From Pectinophora gossypiella (Eukaryota > Arthropoda > Insecta > Lepidoptera > Gelechiidae), in assembly GCF_024362695.1 (NCBI RefSeq), contig NC_065405.1, positions 4,162,672 through 4,226,671 on the forward strand: DNA of 64,000 nucleotides, in the 5' to 3' direction. Positions within the stretch are counted from its first letter, which is position 1. Every line of letters starts with the position of its first letter. Made by a program: the position numbers and the translations under genes. Below, in pieces: positions 20,700 to 31,108 of this stretch. Under the pieces are notes generated by a model. That model saw only the letters and a program-made list of their open reading frames with translations. It had not been told where the DNA came from and ran no database searches.

Positions 20700-21826
20700 G
20701 AGTAGATGAGGGGCTCTTAAATTGATGATGATGAAAAATAAGAATTTATTAAATCTTAATACTAAATATACAATTTATCAATAAAATTATTAAAAAATCT
20801 TAGTCCATAAATAACCCGCCCCTGACCGTTCCCGGTGCAAAGGTACCCATAACGCTCGCCGCATTACCGCGCTGAATACGTAGCAATGGCGAACCTTTGC
20901 TCCAAGAACGAACCGGAGCGGGAGTCACCCGTTTTTTCCCTGAGCCTGCGCCCTAACTCTGAAATGAGGATTCTGGTGTCTGCTCCCCAGCAGCCAAAGG
21001 TCTCCACAGCAACGGGCACAAAATCGTACAGTGGCGCCAGTGCTGCGTATTTTTCTCTTTTCTTCTCAGCGGCGTCCTCAGCTGCTGCTGAAGGAGAGTG
21101 GACGGTGCGACTAAGGTGACTGGAAGCGACAGTATTGACACAGGTAGCATCCCAAACTAGGCACTTGTCATTTTTCCAAGGCACCAAAGTCAGCCCATCC
21201 GGCCTTTCCCGTCGGACCTACATAGGTCCGGAGGCTCAAGCACGCAGGGAACACTCGCTGATACTAAGGCTCTCCGCGCAATATCATTGAGTGCATGGTG
21301 ACGTGAAAACCTCCCCGCACAACGTCGACAACTCAGTGCGTGATGGCCATCAGCCTCCACCATGGAACCGCAGGTGCATATATATGTGGGGTTCACACAC
21401 CTTGCAACCCAGGCGGAAAGCGACCGCCACACGCAACGAATCATCGTCTAATAAAGTGCCTAAGTGAGGGGAGGGTAATGCGTGCAACCATGCCCCAGAT
21501 TCAGGTTGTGAAACCGCCCGGAGTCTAGCCAAATATGCCCCACTAGCATGTGCCAGGAGCTGATGCTCGATCCGCTTTGCCCCAACATCATCCCACGCAC
21601 GCTGAATAGGGCAGATAACAGGGGCCGATACACCCGGATTCAGGCCACCCCAAACTGTCAAGGCATCGGACACATAAGGCAAAATTTCCCCGCCGCCATT
21701 AGAATAAAGGATAGTAGCGACAAGGTCCGCAACCCCATGCGCCGACGCCAAAAAAGCCGGCAAACCCACATCCCGTGCACACCGCACTCCTAAACCGCCA
21801 TAACGAATCGGAAGAGCCTCCTGCAC
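20700..21826 (-). pseudogene. non-LTR retrotransposon ORF2 C-terminal remnant with frameshifts
   Basis: Three minus-strand ORFs (21826..21350, 21444..21190, 21187..20864) read as one protein broken by small indels. In order: LPSPHLGTLLDDDSLRVAVA, a zinc-knuckle-like CTCGSMVEADGHHALSC, HALNDIARRALVSASVPC, then PDGLTLVPWKNDKCLVWDAT. A TA-repeat expansion (about 21379-21385) breaks the frame before the zinc motif. One base is missing between GGGAAA and GGCCGGATGG (about 21198). A small insertion near 20880 breaks the C-terminal IQRGNAASVMGTFAPG. The PD...D pattern after a CCHC motif resembles the restriction-like endonuclease end of some LINEs, but the clade is uncertain. No polymerase domain remains. 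Confidence 0.75.
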
Positions 21827-22455
21827 CCATTGATCTCATCAAAGGATACGTTGAGGACGGACTCAACCGCCGTTTTTAGGACTGCATCAAACGAAGATAC
21901 CTCTACTGGACACTTTAACGTGGGGGAGGTCCTTATTTAAAAACTACAATTTTACCAAGAAATAAATAACATTTTATTAACGACTACAAATTAAGAAAGT
22001 CATGAAACCCTAAAAATGTATCCGTCTCAAATAAATGCATTATCTCTCGAAAACTACCCTACGTATTTTGATAGTGCATGTTATTTATCACTTGTTCCGT
22101 TACATACACCGTGTTTTGTATGAAGTGCATTGAAACAGATTTGTTTACGGTACTTACCTATAGTACTTACTGAACTGTTTCTACTATGGGACAAATATAT
22201 ACATTTAATTTACTTTACGTAGCAAATATTGTTCAGTACCACGGTCTAAATAGCTAGCTAGCGTTTTTTTGTCCTTCGTTTCAAAGTAACGAATTGTTCA
22301 ATGCGGTAACCTGAGTATGCAATGAGTCTAATTGAAATACACTTCCTGTATACTAATCCTACTAACCTGGTGTGTACTAATCTATTTGTCACTTAGAATA
22401 ACTTATGTGGCTATATAAATATGAACCTATAAGGCACAAAATGCAATTTACTTAC
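21827..22455. other. unassigned AT-rich stretch
   Basis: Nothing firm. Two donor-like GTAAGT sites on the minus strand (about 22155-22170) could belong to the candidate gene to the right, but no exon can be supported. Confidence 0.35.
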
Positions 22456-22481
22456 CAGAAATAATAATGCTCCTCGCTCGT
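22456..22481 (-). CDS. candidate 26-base microexon
   Basis: Acceptor GATTTCACAG, exon of 26 bases, donor CTG|GTAAGTAAA. Joined to the exon at 22747-22831, the phase fits and continues as DERGALLFL. Both splice sites are strong, but such matches can occur by chance. No third exon was found. Confidence 0.25.
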
Positions 22482-22504
22482 CTGTGAAATCTCAAAAACG
22501 TAAA

Positions 22505-22662
22505 CTATTCGCTCTACCAGATAGAGTACTATTTTTTATACATTTACTACAAACATATAACACATACTATTATATCTACCGGATCGAATAGTGTAGTTTG
22601 GCAATTAACTTAGACCCAAAAACGCATATTATTCTATCTACCAGGTAGAATAATGTACGTTG
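22505..22662. repeat. three spaced degenerate palindromes
   Basis: ACTATTCGCTCTACCAGATA (22505), ACTATTATATCTACCGGATC (22566) and ATTATTCTATCTACCAGGTA (22629), each followed by the complementary half. The spacing is about 62 bases. The last is the best palindrome: TATTCTATCTACC-AGGTAGAATA. Confidence 0.65.
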
Positions 22663-22746
22663 TTTTAGTAAAAAATATAACATTAAAAGCAGTTACAGAT
22701 TACCTAAAGCTAAAATGAATTAAATTTATCTTAATTTGGTACTTAC

Positions 22747-22831
22747 CATTACTTTTATCCTTGTGACGGTTTCTTAAAAAGCGATCTTGCTCTGTTTTCG
22801 AAACTTGAGACTTCTTTTTCGAGTCGTCCAT
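22747..22831 (-). CDS. candidate first coding exon of an unknown gene
   Basis: ATG at 22831, 28 codons plus one base, donor AATG|GTAAGTACC. The protein is highly charged: MDDSKKKSQVSKTEQDRFLR then NRHKDKSN. An upstream ATG (ATGGCGGGAAAAAG, 22848-22850) opens a 33-codon ORF that overlaps in another frame and stops before the donor, so it would act as a uORF. Evidence is the clean donor, the lysine-rich start and a compatible microexon 266 bases on. I do not recognise the protein. It may be host, or the first exon of a DNA transposon given the palindrome arrays beside it. Confidence 0.35.
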
Positions 22832-22859
22832 AAAGCCTTCTTTTTCCCGCCATTTTTAT

Positions 22860-23314
22860 TCCACGTAGACACTAATCATACGTAAATTTAAACTGAATTT
22901 TACACTTTAGCCATAAAAACAACCAATACAAAATATTTTTCTCGTAAGCTAACCTGTAACGACGTGTTCCCGCCAAAAGTGTTCGAAGTGTCAAATGTCG
23001 TAGTGTGCGTGTGAGTGAAAGGGATGGCATACGCGGTACTCCATTCTAAGCGGCAATTTGAATACTCTTTAAATTCCTTGATGCACTTAGAATGCACTTA
23101 GAATTATTTACGGGCTATTTAAAATCTAAACTATAACGAATTACGAAAAAATAAAAATGCCAGGAGATGTGATTTAATGTGTACATTGTAATGCAGTTGC
23201 CAGTGCAGTTCGAATTTTCTTTCACTTTGACTAGTATACGTAAGGAACGTCGATTTGTTTAGCTAACACTTTATTGCTTATTGCACATAATATAACACAA
23301 CATAATATACCTAT
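22860..23314. other. unassigned, possible promoter side of the candidate gene
   Basis: Upstream of the candidate exon on the minus strand. A short ORF (22900-23097) overlaps and has no motif. Confidence 0.3.
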
Positions 23315-23540
23315 GTCTGGAGCATAGTCGAGCATACTCCACCACGCTGTTCCACTGCGAGTTGGTGGAGGCATTTGAATCCGGGCCAACGGCTTAACGT
23401 GGCTTCCGAATCATCTTACTTTTTTTAGACAACCAGCGATTCAGCCTGCAATGTCCTAGCCAAACAAATAACAGTCCCAATCGAACCCGAACCTTCAGAT
23501 CGTGAGCGCGATGCTCTAACCACTAGACCACTGAGGCAAT
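23315..23540 (-). repeat. SINE B with flanking duplication
   Basis: AGCATACTCCACCACGCTGT to the tRNA-like head (CTCTAACCACTAGACCACTG). CACATAATATAACA occurs just left (23284) and right (23542), consistent with a 14 bp target-site duplication. Confidence 0.8.
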
Positions 23541-23639
23541 ACACATAATATAACAGTATTTAAATATCCGGGTTCCGGGTTCGAATTTCTTACACAAAAT
23601 ATCGTTGTGTGATGCTAAGTTTGGTTAAGATTGACAGAA

Positions 23640-23770
23640 CCATATCCCAATTGGGGTAGCCAGCGCTACATCCATCTCAGAGGTAAGTACCCACACCTCA
23701 CAGAGCTTTCTGTTAGACTAACGTGACAGGTGTAAGCCTTATCGCCATCTATAATGGACGAGCCAACTGT
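23640..23770 (+). repeat. repeat J
   Basis: ATATCCCAATTGGGGTAGCC, GAGGTAAGTACCCACACCTC, GAGCTTTCTGTTAGACTAAC, GCCATCTATAATGGACGAGC. Confidence 0.7.
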
Positions 23771-23821
23771 CTTAATAAAAACTATACTTAAGATAAATTA
23801 ATAGCTCAAGGACTCTGTTTA

Positions 23822-23875
23822 CCCTGGTGGGAAATATGTGTGAGTTTATGTATATATGAATGTGTTTAAGCCGCA
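23822..23875 (+). repeat. LINE R terminal fragment
   Basis: ACCCTGGTGGGAAATATGTG then TGAGTTTATGTATATATGAA matches the last bases of LINE R. Confidence 0.5.
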
Positions 23876-23998
23876 TGCGAGCATATGAATGGAGTTGAAG
23901 CAGTCGCCGTAGTCAAAACCGGCTGGATTGCATCATGCTATGGCTCAGCTTAGCTCGGTAAGAATTTAAGGGGTAAGTTATAAATATTCAAGCGAGTC

Positions 23999-24222
23999 AT
24001 AGGGACTGTAACCTAGAACCAAACAGAGGGCAGCAGTAACTGTCAGTACTATACAGAGGCGGAGGACAGGAGTCCTAGTACGACTTTGAAAGAGACTACT
24101 CTGGGCGCTATTACACTCGCGTCAAGAGTACTGCAGGAAGGCAAGAGGAAACCACTGGCCTATTTTTCCCAAAAAAGTAGCATGGAGAATGCTAGAGCTT
24201 GGCTCTTAGATTAGTGGTGGTA
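23999..24222 (+). repeat. LINE K 3' end
   Basis: GGGACTGTAACCTAGAACCA, GAGGACAGGAGTCCTAGTAC, GAAACCACTGGCCTATTTTT, GAATGCTAGAGCTTGGCTCT. Confidence 0.8.
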
Positions 24223-24598
24223 TAAATATTGTAGTTGGTATTTTAATATCTTCGAAGAGACATTGAACACTTCATGCAATTCAGTTTCAAAGTAAATTCA
24301 GTTCCAATCGCAGTTCCTTTGATTAGAAATTCCTCTGCGTTAGAACTCTATCTCCTCGGTTCCTCGTAATAGTCTCGAGTAAGTACTAAGTATTTTAAAT
24401 TAGCACTTAGTAGATAGGTTTCTGGGGCACTCGACTTGCACTTTGCATCTAAAGTTACTTTTAAATTGCTATTGCTCAAAGTTATTCATTATGCTACGGA
24501 AAAAAACCATATACAATGTAATATACAAAACTGTTGTTAACGCAACCTACTTCTATACACTTTAGACGTTAGAGTTCTTATTAAAATAGCTGGTACAC
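24223..24598. other. unassigned
   Basis: Nothing recognised. Confidence 0.4.
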
Positions 24599-24764
24599 AT
24601 ACAGAGTGTTAGTGACATCTAAAATTCATGAACATTTTTGTGTATTTTTATTATTATTTTCAGTTCCATACTTATGCGACGAAAAATTCCACTTGTTATC
24701 AACTCAGAATCATGGCCTCAATCATCTCTCAATGTTTGTTACAATGTCACTAACACCCTGTATA
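24599..24764. mobile_element. MITE family D copy, left arm deleted
   Basis: Begins ACAGAGTGTTAGTGACATCT but jumps at once to the centre (AAAATTCATGAACATTTTTG). The right arm is complete to TGTCACTAACACCCTGTATA. Confidence 0.8.
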
Positions 24765-25329
24765 GTGTTTATAACAGAACATTCAATACAAATATTATAT
24801 AGAATTTTATATTTTTATATGTAATTGCTTATTTGTAAAACGTAAAGGTAACAAAACTTTCTTACCTATTTACTACTGTTATAGAAGAGCGGGGTCTCCT
24901 GGTACAGGCATATTTTGCTTAAAAGGAGGCTCCAGTAACTAGTTTAAGAAAAAACATGTAAGAAAAGAAAATAAATACCTATTGTTTTTTTTTTGGTATA
25001 GGTAACTGTGTTACTAAAGTTTCTAAAGTCTATATAGAGATATATACATTGTAGCTAGACTTTTTTTGCTAAGAAAACAAACACAAAGAATTTATCTCCT
25101 TAGAAGTTGCGGTTAAACGATCGGGTGCAATTTCCCAAGATTATCAACGCGATCCCTCAGTTTTCCCGCATTGTATCGGAGGTCGAAATCGGCCCGATTG
25201 GTGCGTTCACGAGATACTTAAATAGTTTCATTATGGCCAGCTTTTGGTCTTCCGCGACGGTTTTCCACAGTAAACGGGAGAAATCCAGAGCATTTTAATA
25301 ATTACGAAAGCAGTGTTTAAAGCGAAGGT
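24765..25329. other. unassigned
   Basis: A 63-codon ORF (25107-25298) has no motif. Confidence 0.4.
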
Positions 25330-25505
25330 TGGTGGTATGGCTGGCAGAGGAAAACCTAGAAGGACGTACATTGAACAAATTGTAGATGTCCTTAGAAAAG
25401 TTATAGTAGGGGTGCATGTATGAAACGATTGATGAATGTGGATTGAAGCTAATGGAATTCCATAGTTTCTGCTTACTCCTGTGAGAAATAGACGTGAGTT
25501 TAAGT
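25330..25505 (+). repeat. LINE R 3' end, decayed coding
   Basis: GGCAGAGGAAAACCTAGAAG, GATGTCCTTAGAAAAG, ATGAAACGATTGATGAATGT, GGAATTCCATAGTTTCTGCT. It corresponds to GRGRPRRTY..IGDVLRK..MKRLMNV of the 27 kb copy, with frame breaks. Confidence 0.7.
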
Positions 25506-26104
25506 AATAAATATGTTAAAATGAGATCAGCTTTTATACTTTACTTTTGTTGTCAATCCCATACATTTTTAACACTGTCACTGTCATTGTCATAATCGGT
25601 TTGCAACGTGGATAAGACCTCAGTTAGCTGTCATACACACATGCTAGAGCGCAAATAGTGAAAATACTAACATTTCCAAAACATGTGAAATCTTCGCGTG
25701 TTCTTCGTTTAAATAAAGGAGAAGCATACCAGACGGAGTCATTATTTTGCCAACAGATGGCAGAGCAATCGATTACCGCCCTCTGAGAGACGCTGCAATT
25801 TGTGACTCGTTCGCGCGTAAAATCTACTGAAATGAATAAAACTATTTGAAAATCGCTGTCTGATAGTTTGGTGTGACTTCTGTCGTTTATTATTCTTTGT
25901 CGTGTCAATTGAAAGTTATATCGTTTGGAATCTGTCTCGTTATTATGGTTGCTTATTTTATAGGTTGTCCAGTTTGCGCTGGACTTAATATTATATAAAT
26001 TATATAATTGATGATTTTTTAATATTCTGTGTATTTCAGTATTTCGAACACAAATCTAGTAATTGTTATGCGAATAAATACTCATTCATTCACTCATTCA
26101 AAGA
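25506..26104. other. unassigned
   Basis: A 94-codon minus-strand ORF (25624-25908) lacks motifs. Confidence 0.4.
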
Positions 26105-26404
26105 CAACCTCCGTGGTCCAGAGATTGAGCGCTGGGTTCACTATCCGGAGGTCCCGGATTCGGTTCCCGGTGGGGACATATCACAAAAATTACTTTGTGG
26201 TCCCTAGTTTGGTTAAAACATTACTGGCTGATCACCAGATTGCCCGAAAGTAAGATGATCTGTGCTTCGGAAGGTACGTTACTTATGTAAGTAAGTAGTC
26301 GTTACATGAGCCATGTAAGGGGCCTTTGGCGGGTCAATAGTAACCCTGACACCAGGGTTGATGGTGTTGGTACTCCGCCTCACAACCCACATGATAGAAG
26401 AAGA
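26105..26404 (+). repeat. SINE A, full length
   Basis: CCTCCGTGGTCCAGAGATTG, GGTCCCGGATTCGGTTCCCG (decayed B-box), then the body to CACATGATAGAAGAAGA. Confidence 0.88.
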
Positions 26405-26424
26405 TTCATTCAATGAATGGTACG

Positions 26425-26570
26425 GTCACGAGCACTAGTAGTATACACTTTGAAACCATGTCACATTAACTTTTTTGACAAATTAAACCGTAAGTCTCAT
26501 TAATTGCCAACTATGATAATGCGACAGGGTTCTAAAGTGGGTACATGATATTCACTGCAAGGCTCTTTGT
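26425..26570 (-). repeat. repeat T
   Basis: CACTTTGAAACCATGTCACA, AAATTAAACCGTAAGTCTCA, CGACAGGGTTCTAAAGTGGG. Its complement is at 37366-37485. Confidence 0.7.
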
Positions 26571-26679
26571 ATGCAAACGTCTTTTTTTTCAATTGTGTCA
26601 ATAATGCCTAACAACATTAAAAATTAGCGATTATTACGAGTAAAAAGATAGGAATGCACGGGAATAGCCGTGTACATAC

Positions 26680-26975
26680 ACAAACTCACGCCTATTTCCC
26701 ACCGGGGTAAGCAGAGACTATAGAATTCCATTTGCTTCGATCCTGACACACTTCTCTTGCTTCCTCCACATTCATCAATCGCTTCATACACGCACGCCGG
26801 TTCAGAGTAGATCGTATTGAACCTTTTCTAAGGACATCTCCAATTTGGTCATCGTAAGTCCTTCTCGGTCTTCCTCTGCCAGCCCTACCATCAACTTTCG
26901 CTTTATATACCGCTTTTGCAATTCTATTATCCTTCATCCGCTCTACGTGTCCAAACCAACCTAACATTCCCTTCG
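26680..26975 (-). pseudogene. LINE R ORF2 C-terminal remnant
   Basis: Minus-strand frame reading GMLGWFGHVERMKDNRIAKA, GRAGRGRPRRTYDDQIGDVL, then MKRLMNVEEAREVC and KWNSIVSAYPGGK before the stop at 26692. The pattern W.GHVERM....GRPR..Y.D.. is typical of the C-terminal tail of insect non-LTR ORF2 proteins, after the reverse transcriptase. The polymerase part is absent (5'-truncated). Upstream residues in the same ORF are not LINE-like. At least five other fragments of this family are in the window. Confidence 0.8.
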
Positions 26976-27178
26976 CAATCAAATAATAGGCAATCAAATG
27001 ACTCAAATTGCAATACAATACTTTTTTTAATGTTTTTTTGAATCTTTTTGTAAGGTTTTTCTTACACTTACCACGGATATACAGGTTAAGAGAAACACAG
27101 CAGAGTAGTTTTAGGTGGATTAGACGTTCTACAAAAAATATATTAAGTAGGTATATACCCATTTATAAATTGACTCTC

Positions 27179-27258
27179 AACGGCCTTTGTGGTCCAGTGG
27201 TTGAGCTGTGAGCTCACAATCCGGAGGACCCGGGTTCGAATCCCAGTGGGGTGTCACA
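27179..27258 (+). repeat. SINE A tRNA-like head only
   Basis: CGGCCTTTGTGGTCCAGTGG, GGACCCGGGTTCGAATCCCA. After GTGGGG the body differs from SINE A (GTGTCACAAAATGACAGGTA), so this is a related SINE with another body or a truncated copy. Confidence 0.75.
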
Positions 27259-27506
27259 AAATGACAGGTATGACTTAAAATAAAATTAAGGGGTGTGTGT
27301 GTACCACTGCCGTACATACCTATAATTATAGCTACCCACACATAACAAGTATAATAACAAATCCCCATGGACCCTTTCAGTTTGATCCGGTAAATAATTA
27401 AAAACCAATCACGAACACCTTTCAAAAAGCCACCCACTAATACTGAGCGATACACCGGTGATCGGATCCCAATGATGGTACAGTGTGTTTCACAGCGGTT
27501 GACTTA

Positions 27507-28017
27507 TCATCCCCCTAGCATTATCCCGTTATTCCCAGACTCCGCTTACGTAACCTGAAGATTTGACAAGTCCGGTTTTTTACAGAAGCGACTGCCTATC
27601 CAATATTCAATATTCTTTATTTGCATATTGTGATGGTGTACAACTTTGTAAGTTACAATATATGAGTTTCACATGAAATACCTACCCTTTCGGGCACAAC
27701 AAAATAGAAGTTTAAACGAGAGAAGGAAGCTTTTCACATGTTACGTTATGTAAGATTTTGTCGCTTTTTTCTTTTTTTTTATCTGGCCTTCCAACCCGCG
27801 AAGGGAAAACCAGCCCAGGTTAGGTCACATAGCCCCGAAAATGCATTTCTCGGAAATGTGGGTTTCCTCACGATGTTTTTCTGCTCTGAGCACTGGATAA
27901 TCATTTATGATTCACACATGAATTCGAAAACAAATTCGACAACCATTGGTTTAGGCCTGTGCTGGATTCGACCCAGCGACCTCAAATTGAGAGGCAAGCG
28001 TTCTAACTTCTACCAAA
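27507..28017 (-). repeat. SINE C split by a 179-base insertion
   Basis: 27507-27601 and 27781-28017 are adjacent parts of SINE C (AAGTCCGGTTTTTTACAGAA | TGGCCTTCCAACCCGCGAAG). The insert (27602-27780, CAATATTCTTTATTTGCATA ... T-run) looks like a LINE 3' end, flanked by TATC. Confidence 0.72.
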
Positions 28018-28104
28018 TTGGGGACATCGGTTTACTTAAAAAAATATTTTATATACGTACCATGTCATCTCATCTTTTAGTTTTATAATCAGAAGAGTAC
28101 GCTG

Positions 28105-28190
28105 GAGTACGCGTCAAGTTGAGAGGAGTGGAAAAATCAAGGAGAGGCTTTGCTGATCGAATAGGCCAGATAAGATATAAGAATGATACG
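28105..28190 (+). repeat. LINE V 3'-end fragment
   Basis: GAGAGGAGTGGAAAAATCAA then GGAGAGGCTTTGCTGA resembles 57740-57780. Confidence 0.5.
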
Positions 28191-28461
28191 AAGTCGTAAG
28201 GATACAATGAACCCTTATCCCAAGAGTAATGCATCATGTTACATTGGACACAATCTCTCTGTCGGATTTTGCGACATGCTCCGGACAGAGAACTTCTTCT
28301 ATGTACTTCATTGGCATCTACATGTTGGACTGCAGATCAAAAAATATATTTTTACCAAATCAAGAAAAAGGTTTACAGCAAAATTGACATTCATTGTTTC
28401 TCTACCCATCTGACTTTTTGCAATACTAATATAATAGTATAATAAATTACTATCTCACAAC
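28191..28461. other. unassigned, ORFs in two frames
   Basis: Plus-strand ORFs 28183-28413 and 28236-28442 overlap in different frames. Neither is recognised. Confidence 0.3.
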
Positions 28462-28570
28462 TATATCCCAATTGGGGCAGTTAGAGGTATATACGTTGCA
28501 AGATGAACTAAGTACCCACACTCACCGAGCTTTCTGTTAGACCAACGCGATAGGAGGTCTTATTCAAGTG
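28462..28570 (+). repeat. repeat J
   Basis: ATATCCCAATTGGGGCAGTT, AAGATGAACTAAGTACCCAC, GAGCTTTCTGTTAGACCAAC. Confidence 0.7.
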
Positions 28571-28844
28571 ACGAAAAATAAGTTAACCGCTAACACAGCC
28601 ACCTCACCCTTAATCCTAATTGGATAGAAAGGCCCGGGAGGCGCGCTAGTCCACACACGTAATTGAAACACGACATTGGATACCGTTGTTTTGTACCATT
28701 ACGAGTGTGTCAACATACAGATTACTGTGACAATATTATATTACGCTACGACTTCGTGTGTCTTGCCACTTGATCAGATTAATTGCAAAGGATATTATTG
28801 CTCTCTTCTGCGATTCTGAATAAGAATGATCATGGGTATTCTTC

Positions 28845-29005
28845 GCCGGCGTGGTCGACGATTTCCATCATTCAGCGCTTATCGTTATCCGCTCAATTTC
28901 AAATATCCTCTCAGACATCGTCCTGAGCCAAGCTTCGCATCCAACTGGGCCTCCTCAGGTCAGTCGTCTTGAATTTTGTACCAAATTGAGAGCCCTCAGC
29001 GGTCC
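28845..29005 (-). repeat. family F copy
   Basis: GCCGGCGTGGTCGACGATTT, CCTCTCAGACATCGTCCTGA, CCAACTGGGCCTCCTCAGGT, GAGAGCCCTCAGCGGTCCCC. Confidence 0.7.
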
Positions 29006-29049
29006 CCATTTCAATTTCCATCTGAGGCAAACCAATAATAAGTTCATCA

Positions 29050-29245
29050 CTAATTTAAGAGCTACGCTCTTGTCGATGTAGCATGCTCCACGCTACTTTT
29101 TTAGGGAAAATAGGGCAGTGGTTTCCTTCTTGCCTTCCGCTCCGCAGTAGTTACAACTGTCTGACACGAGTGGGATATCGCCCAGAGTAGTCTATTTCAA
29201 AGCCGTGCTAAGACTCCTGGCCTCCGCCCAAATCGCTCTGTACAG
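29050..29245 (-). repeat. LINE K 3' end
   Basis: GAGCTACGCTCTTGTCGATG, GGGAAAATAGGGCAGTGGTT, AGTCTATTTCAAAGCCGTGC, complement of the K end. Confidence 0.8.
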
Positions 29246-29629
29246 TAAGTTACGTCAAAAAAATCCCTTGAGATATAATTATAATCAAAATCTCTTGCAA
29301 ATTGACAAACTCTCAACAAATTAAACACAGTTACAAAATGCGCGTCTCATCTCAAAACCAAATTGGGTCACATCTTGGGAGACTTTCAAAATATGACGTC
29401 AGAGCCCCCATCGTTTCAGTTAATTGAGTTTTGCTAGTTTCCTCCCCATCAGCTAAGAGACCGCTTAATCGTTGAGCGACACGGCTGAAGTCCATTAAAG
29501 CGGAGTTAGACGGAGTTTAAACTTCGTTGTTGACGAGATGGTGTGACGGACTGTTTATGGATTCCTGGTACTTGATTTTATCTTCAAGTACTTAGTCACC
29601 GTTTTTTACAGCTTTGCCCACTTCGATAA
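29246..29629. other. unassigned
   Basis: Nothing recognised. Confidence 0.4.
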
Positions 29630-29912
29630 AGAACGCTTGCCCCTCACTTTGAGGTCGCAGGTTCGAATCCCAGCACATGCCTAAATTAATGTATGTCGAA
29701 TTTGTTTTCGAATTAATTTTTCGATCATAAATGCTCAGCGGTAAAGGAAAACATCGTGAGGAAACCCACATTCCCGAGAAAGCATTATTGGAGGAATGTG
29801 ACCTAACCTGGATTGGGCTGGTTTTCCCGTCGGGGGTTGGAAGGTCAGACAGGCCGCGTCTGTAAAAAATCGGTCTTGTCAAATCTTCAGGTTAGGTAGG
29901 AGAAAGTGTGGC
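29630..29912 (+). repeat. SINE C
   Basis: AACGCTTGCCCCTCACTTTG, AGGTTCGAATCCCAGCACAT, GTGAGGAAACCCACATTCCC, AAATCTTCAGGTTAGGTAGG. Head slightly truncated. Confidence 0.85.
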
Positions 29913-30044
29913 GTATGCCGAAGAAGAAGGCATCCAGACAAACCTGTTTAGATTTAGCGATGTTTGTAAAACAATCTATCTGTAATTTTTGAAGAAATAA
30001 ATAAAAAAAAGAAAAATACAAAGCATCACACCATCGCATCTGTG

Positions 30045-30155
30045 AAGGTGTAGGCAGAGATGTATAGTATATGCACCCACTCCTCTTCAGCTATGTTTTA
30101 GTCCCATGTAATAGGGGGAGAGCCCATTAACTGGGCACAAATATTGAAAGCCACG
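30045..30155 (-). repeat. repeat G
   Basis: GTGTAGGCAGAGATGTATAG, GTCCCATGTAATAGGGGGAG, CCATTAACTGGGCACAAATA. Confidence 0.65.
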
Positions 30156-30892
30156 GCGCCCATGTTTGAAGGCGCGTTATGTCCGTATTCCGTATGCTCG
30201 TAATCTATGCAATACAGACATACCTATAGATAGATAGACGACCTGAAATTGAAAAGTTTCTATTAGAATACAGAGTCCTAATTGAGATTAGGTATTGCAT
30301 TTTTTTACACATAAAGTCTTGAGAGATCTGTCCTCCACAGAAAATGAAGTAAACTTATTTCTTTAACACAGATTGCTTTTAATCATAACTTCAAAAGCCC
30401 TAACGATGCAATCCCAGACCCACCAAAATCATTCGCCTATTCATCCCCCCACGATATTTACCTTCGTAAATTTTTTCCTAAACACACTACCAGACACGGC
30501 AATATGTTTTGTAAACCCAAACGTTTGTCAAACAAAATTCCGATTGGATTTAATTTGTCGCGTATTTACATAATAAATGAACGCCTCCGCTCGCGGTGTA
30601 ATCCGCATTAAACTGCCTTAGTCTGGATTAAACCGGTTTTATCCATCATTGAGAGACTTGATTCTCGATCGGGACACAATTTGCATGTTATTTCGTGTTA
30701 AATCGAATAGTTGAGGAGTTTGCCGTAATTTGGTAATAGCGGACTTTGCATAGTTTAAGCGTCTAATACGTAGACATTATATCCGTGCAGCTCGGCATAG
30801 GTAACTACCTATGTAGGTATGTAGTTACGTAAACTGCATTCCGTAATCTGTAATAGGGAAAACTGTATAACATGTCATAAAAGCACGCTTGT
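30156..30892. other. unassigned
   Basis: A short ORF (30373-30573) has no motif. Nothing recognised. Confidence 0.4.
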
Positions 30893-30928
30893 TTTTGACG
30901 TGACTTATTGTAGATTTGCCGCAAATGA
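30893..30928 (+). repeat. family F repeat, left part interrupted by the LINE
   Basis: TTTTTGACGTGACTTATTGT then AGATTTGCCGCAAATG also occurs at 42.1 kb and, as complement, at 14.6 and 43.9 kb. In those copies it continues directly into ATTAACT.., which here is found at 36072. Confidence 0.8.
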
Positions 30929-30929
30929 T

Positions 30930-30964
<35 letters not shown>

Positions 30965-31108
30965 TCTAATAATTACAACTATAAGTTACCATACAGGCAT
31001 ATGCCCAAGGCGGTAACTTAGACACATACATTAATATAAACTTAAATTATTATTTCAATATTTACAATATTATACTTATATACCTAGATACTAAACTTAT
31101 CAAATATG

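Noticed and set aside
28183..28442. Coding gene in two overlapping frames
   Set aside because: Neither frame has a motif, and both lie between LINE and J repeats.
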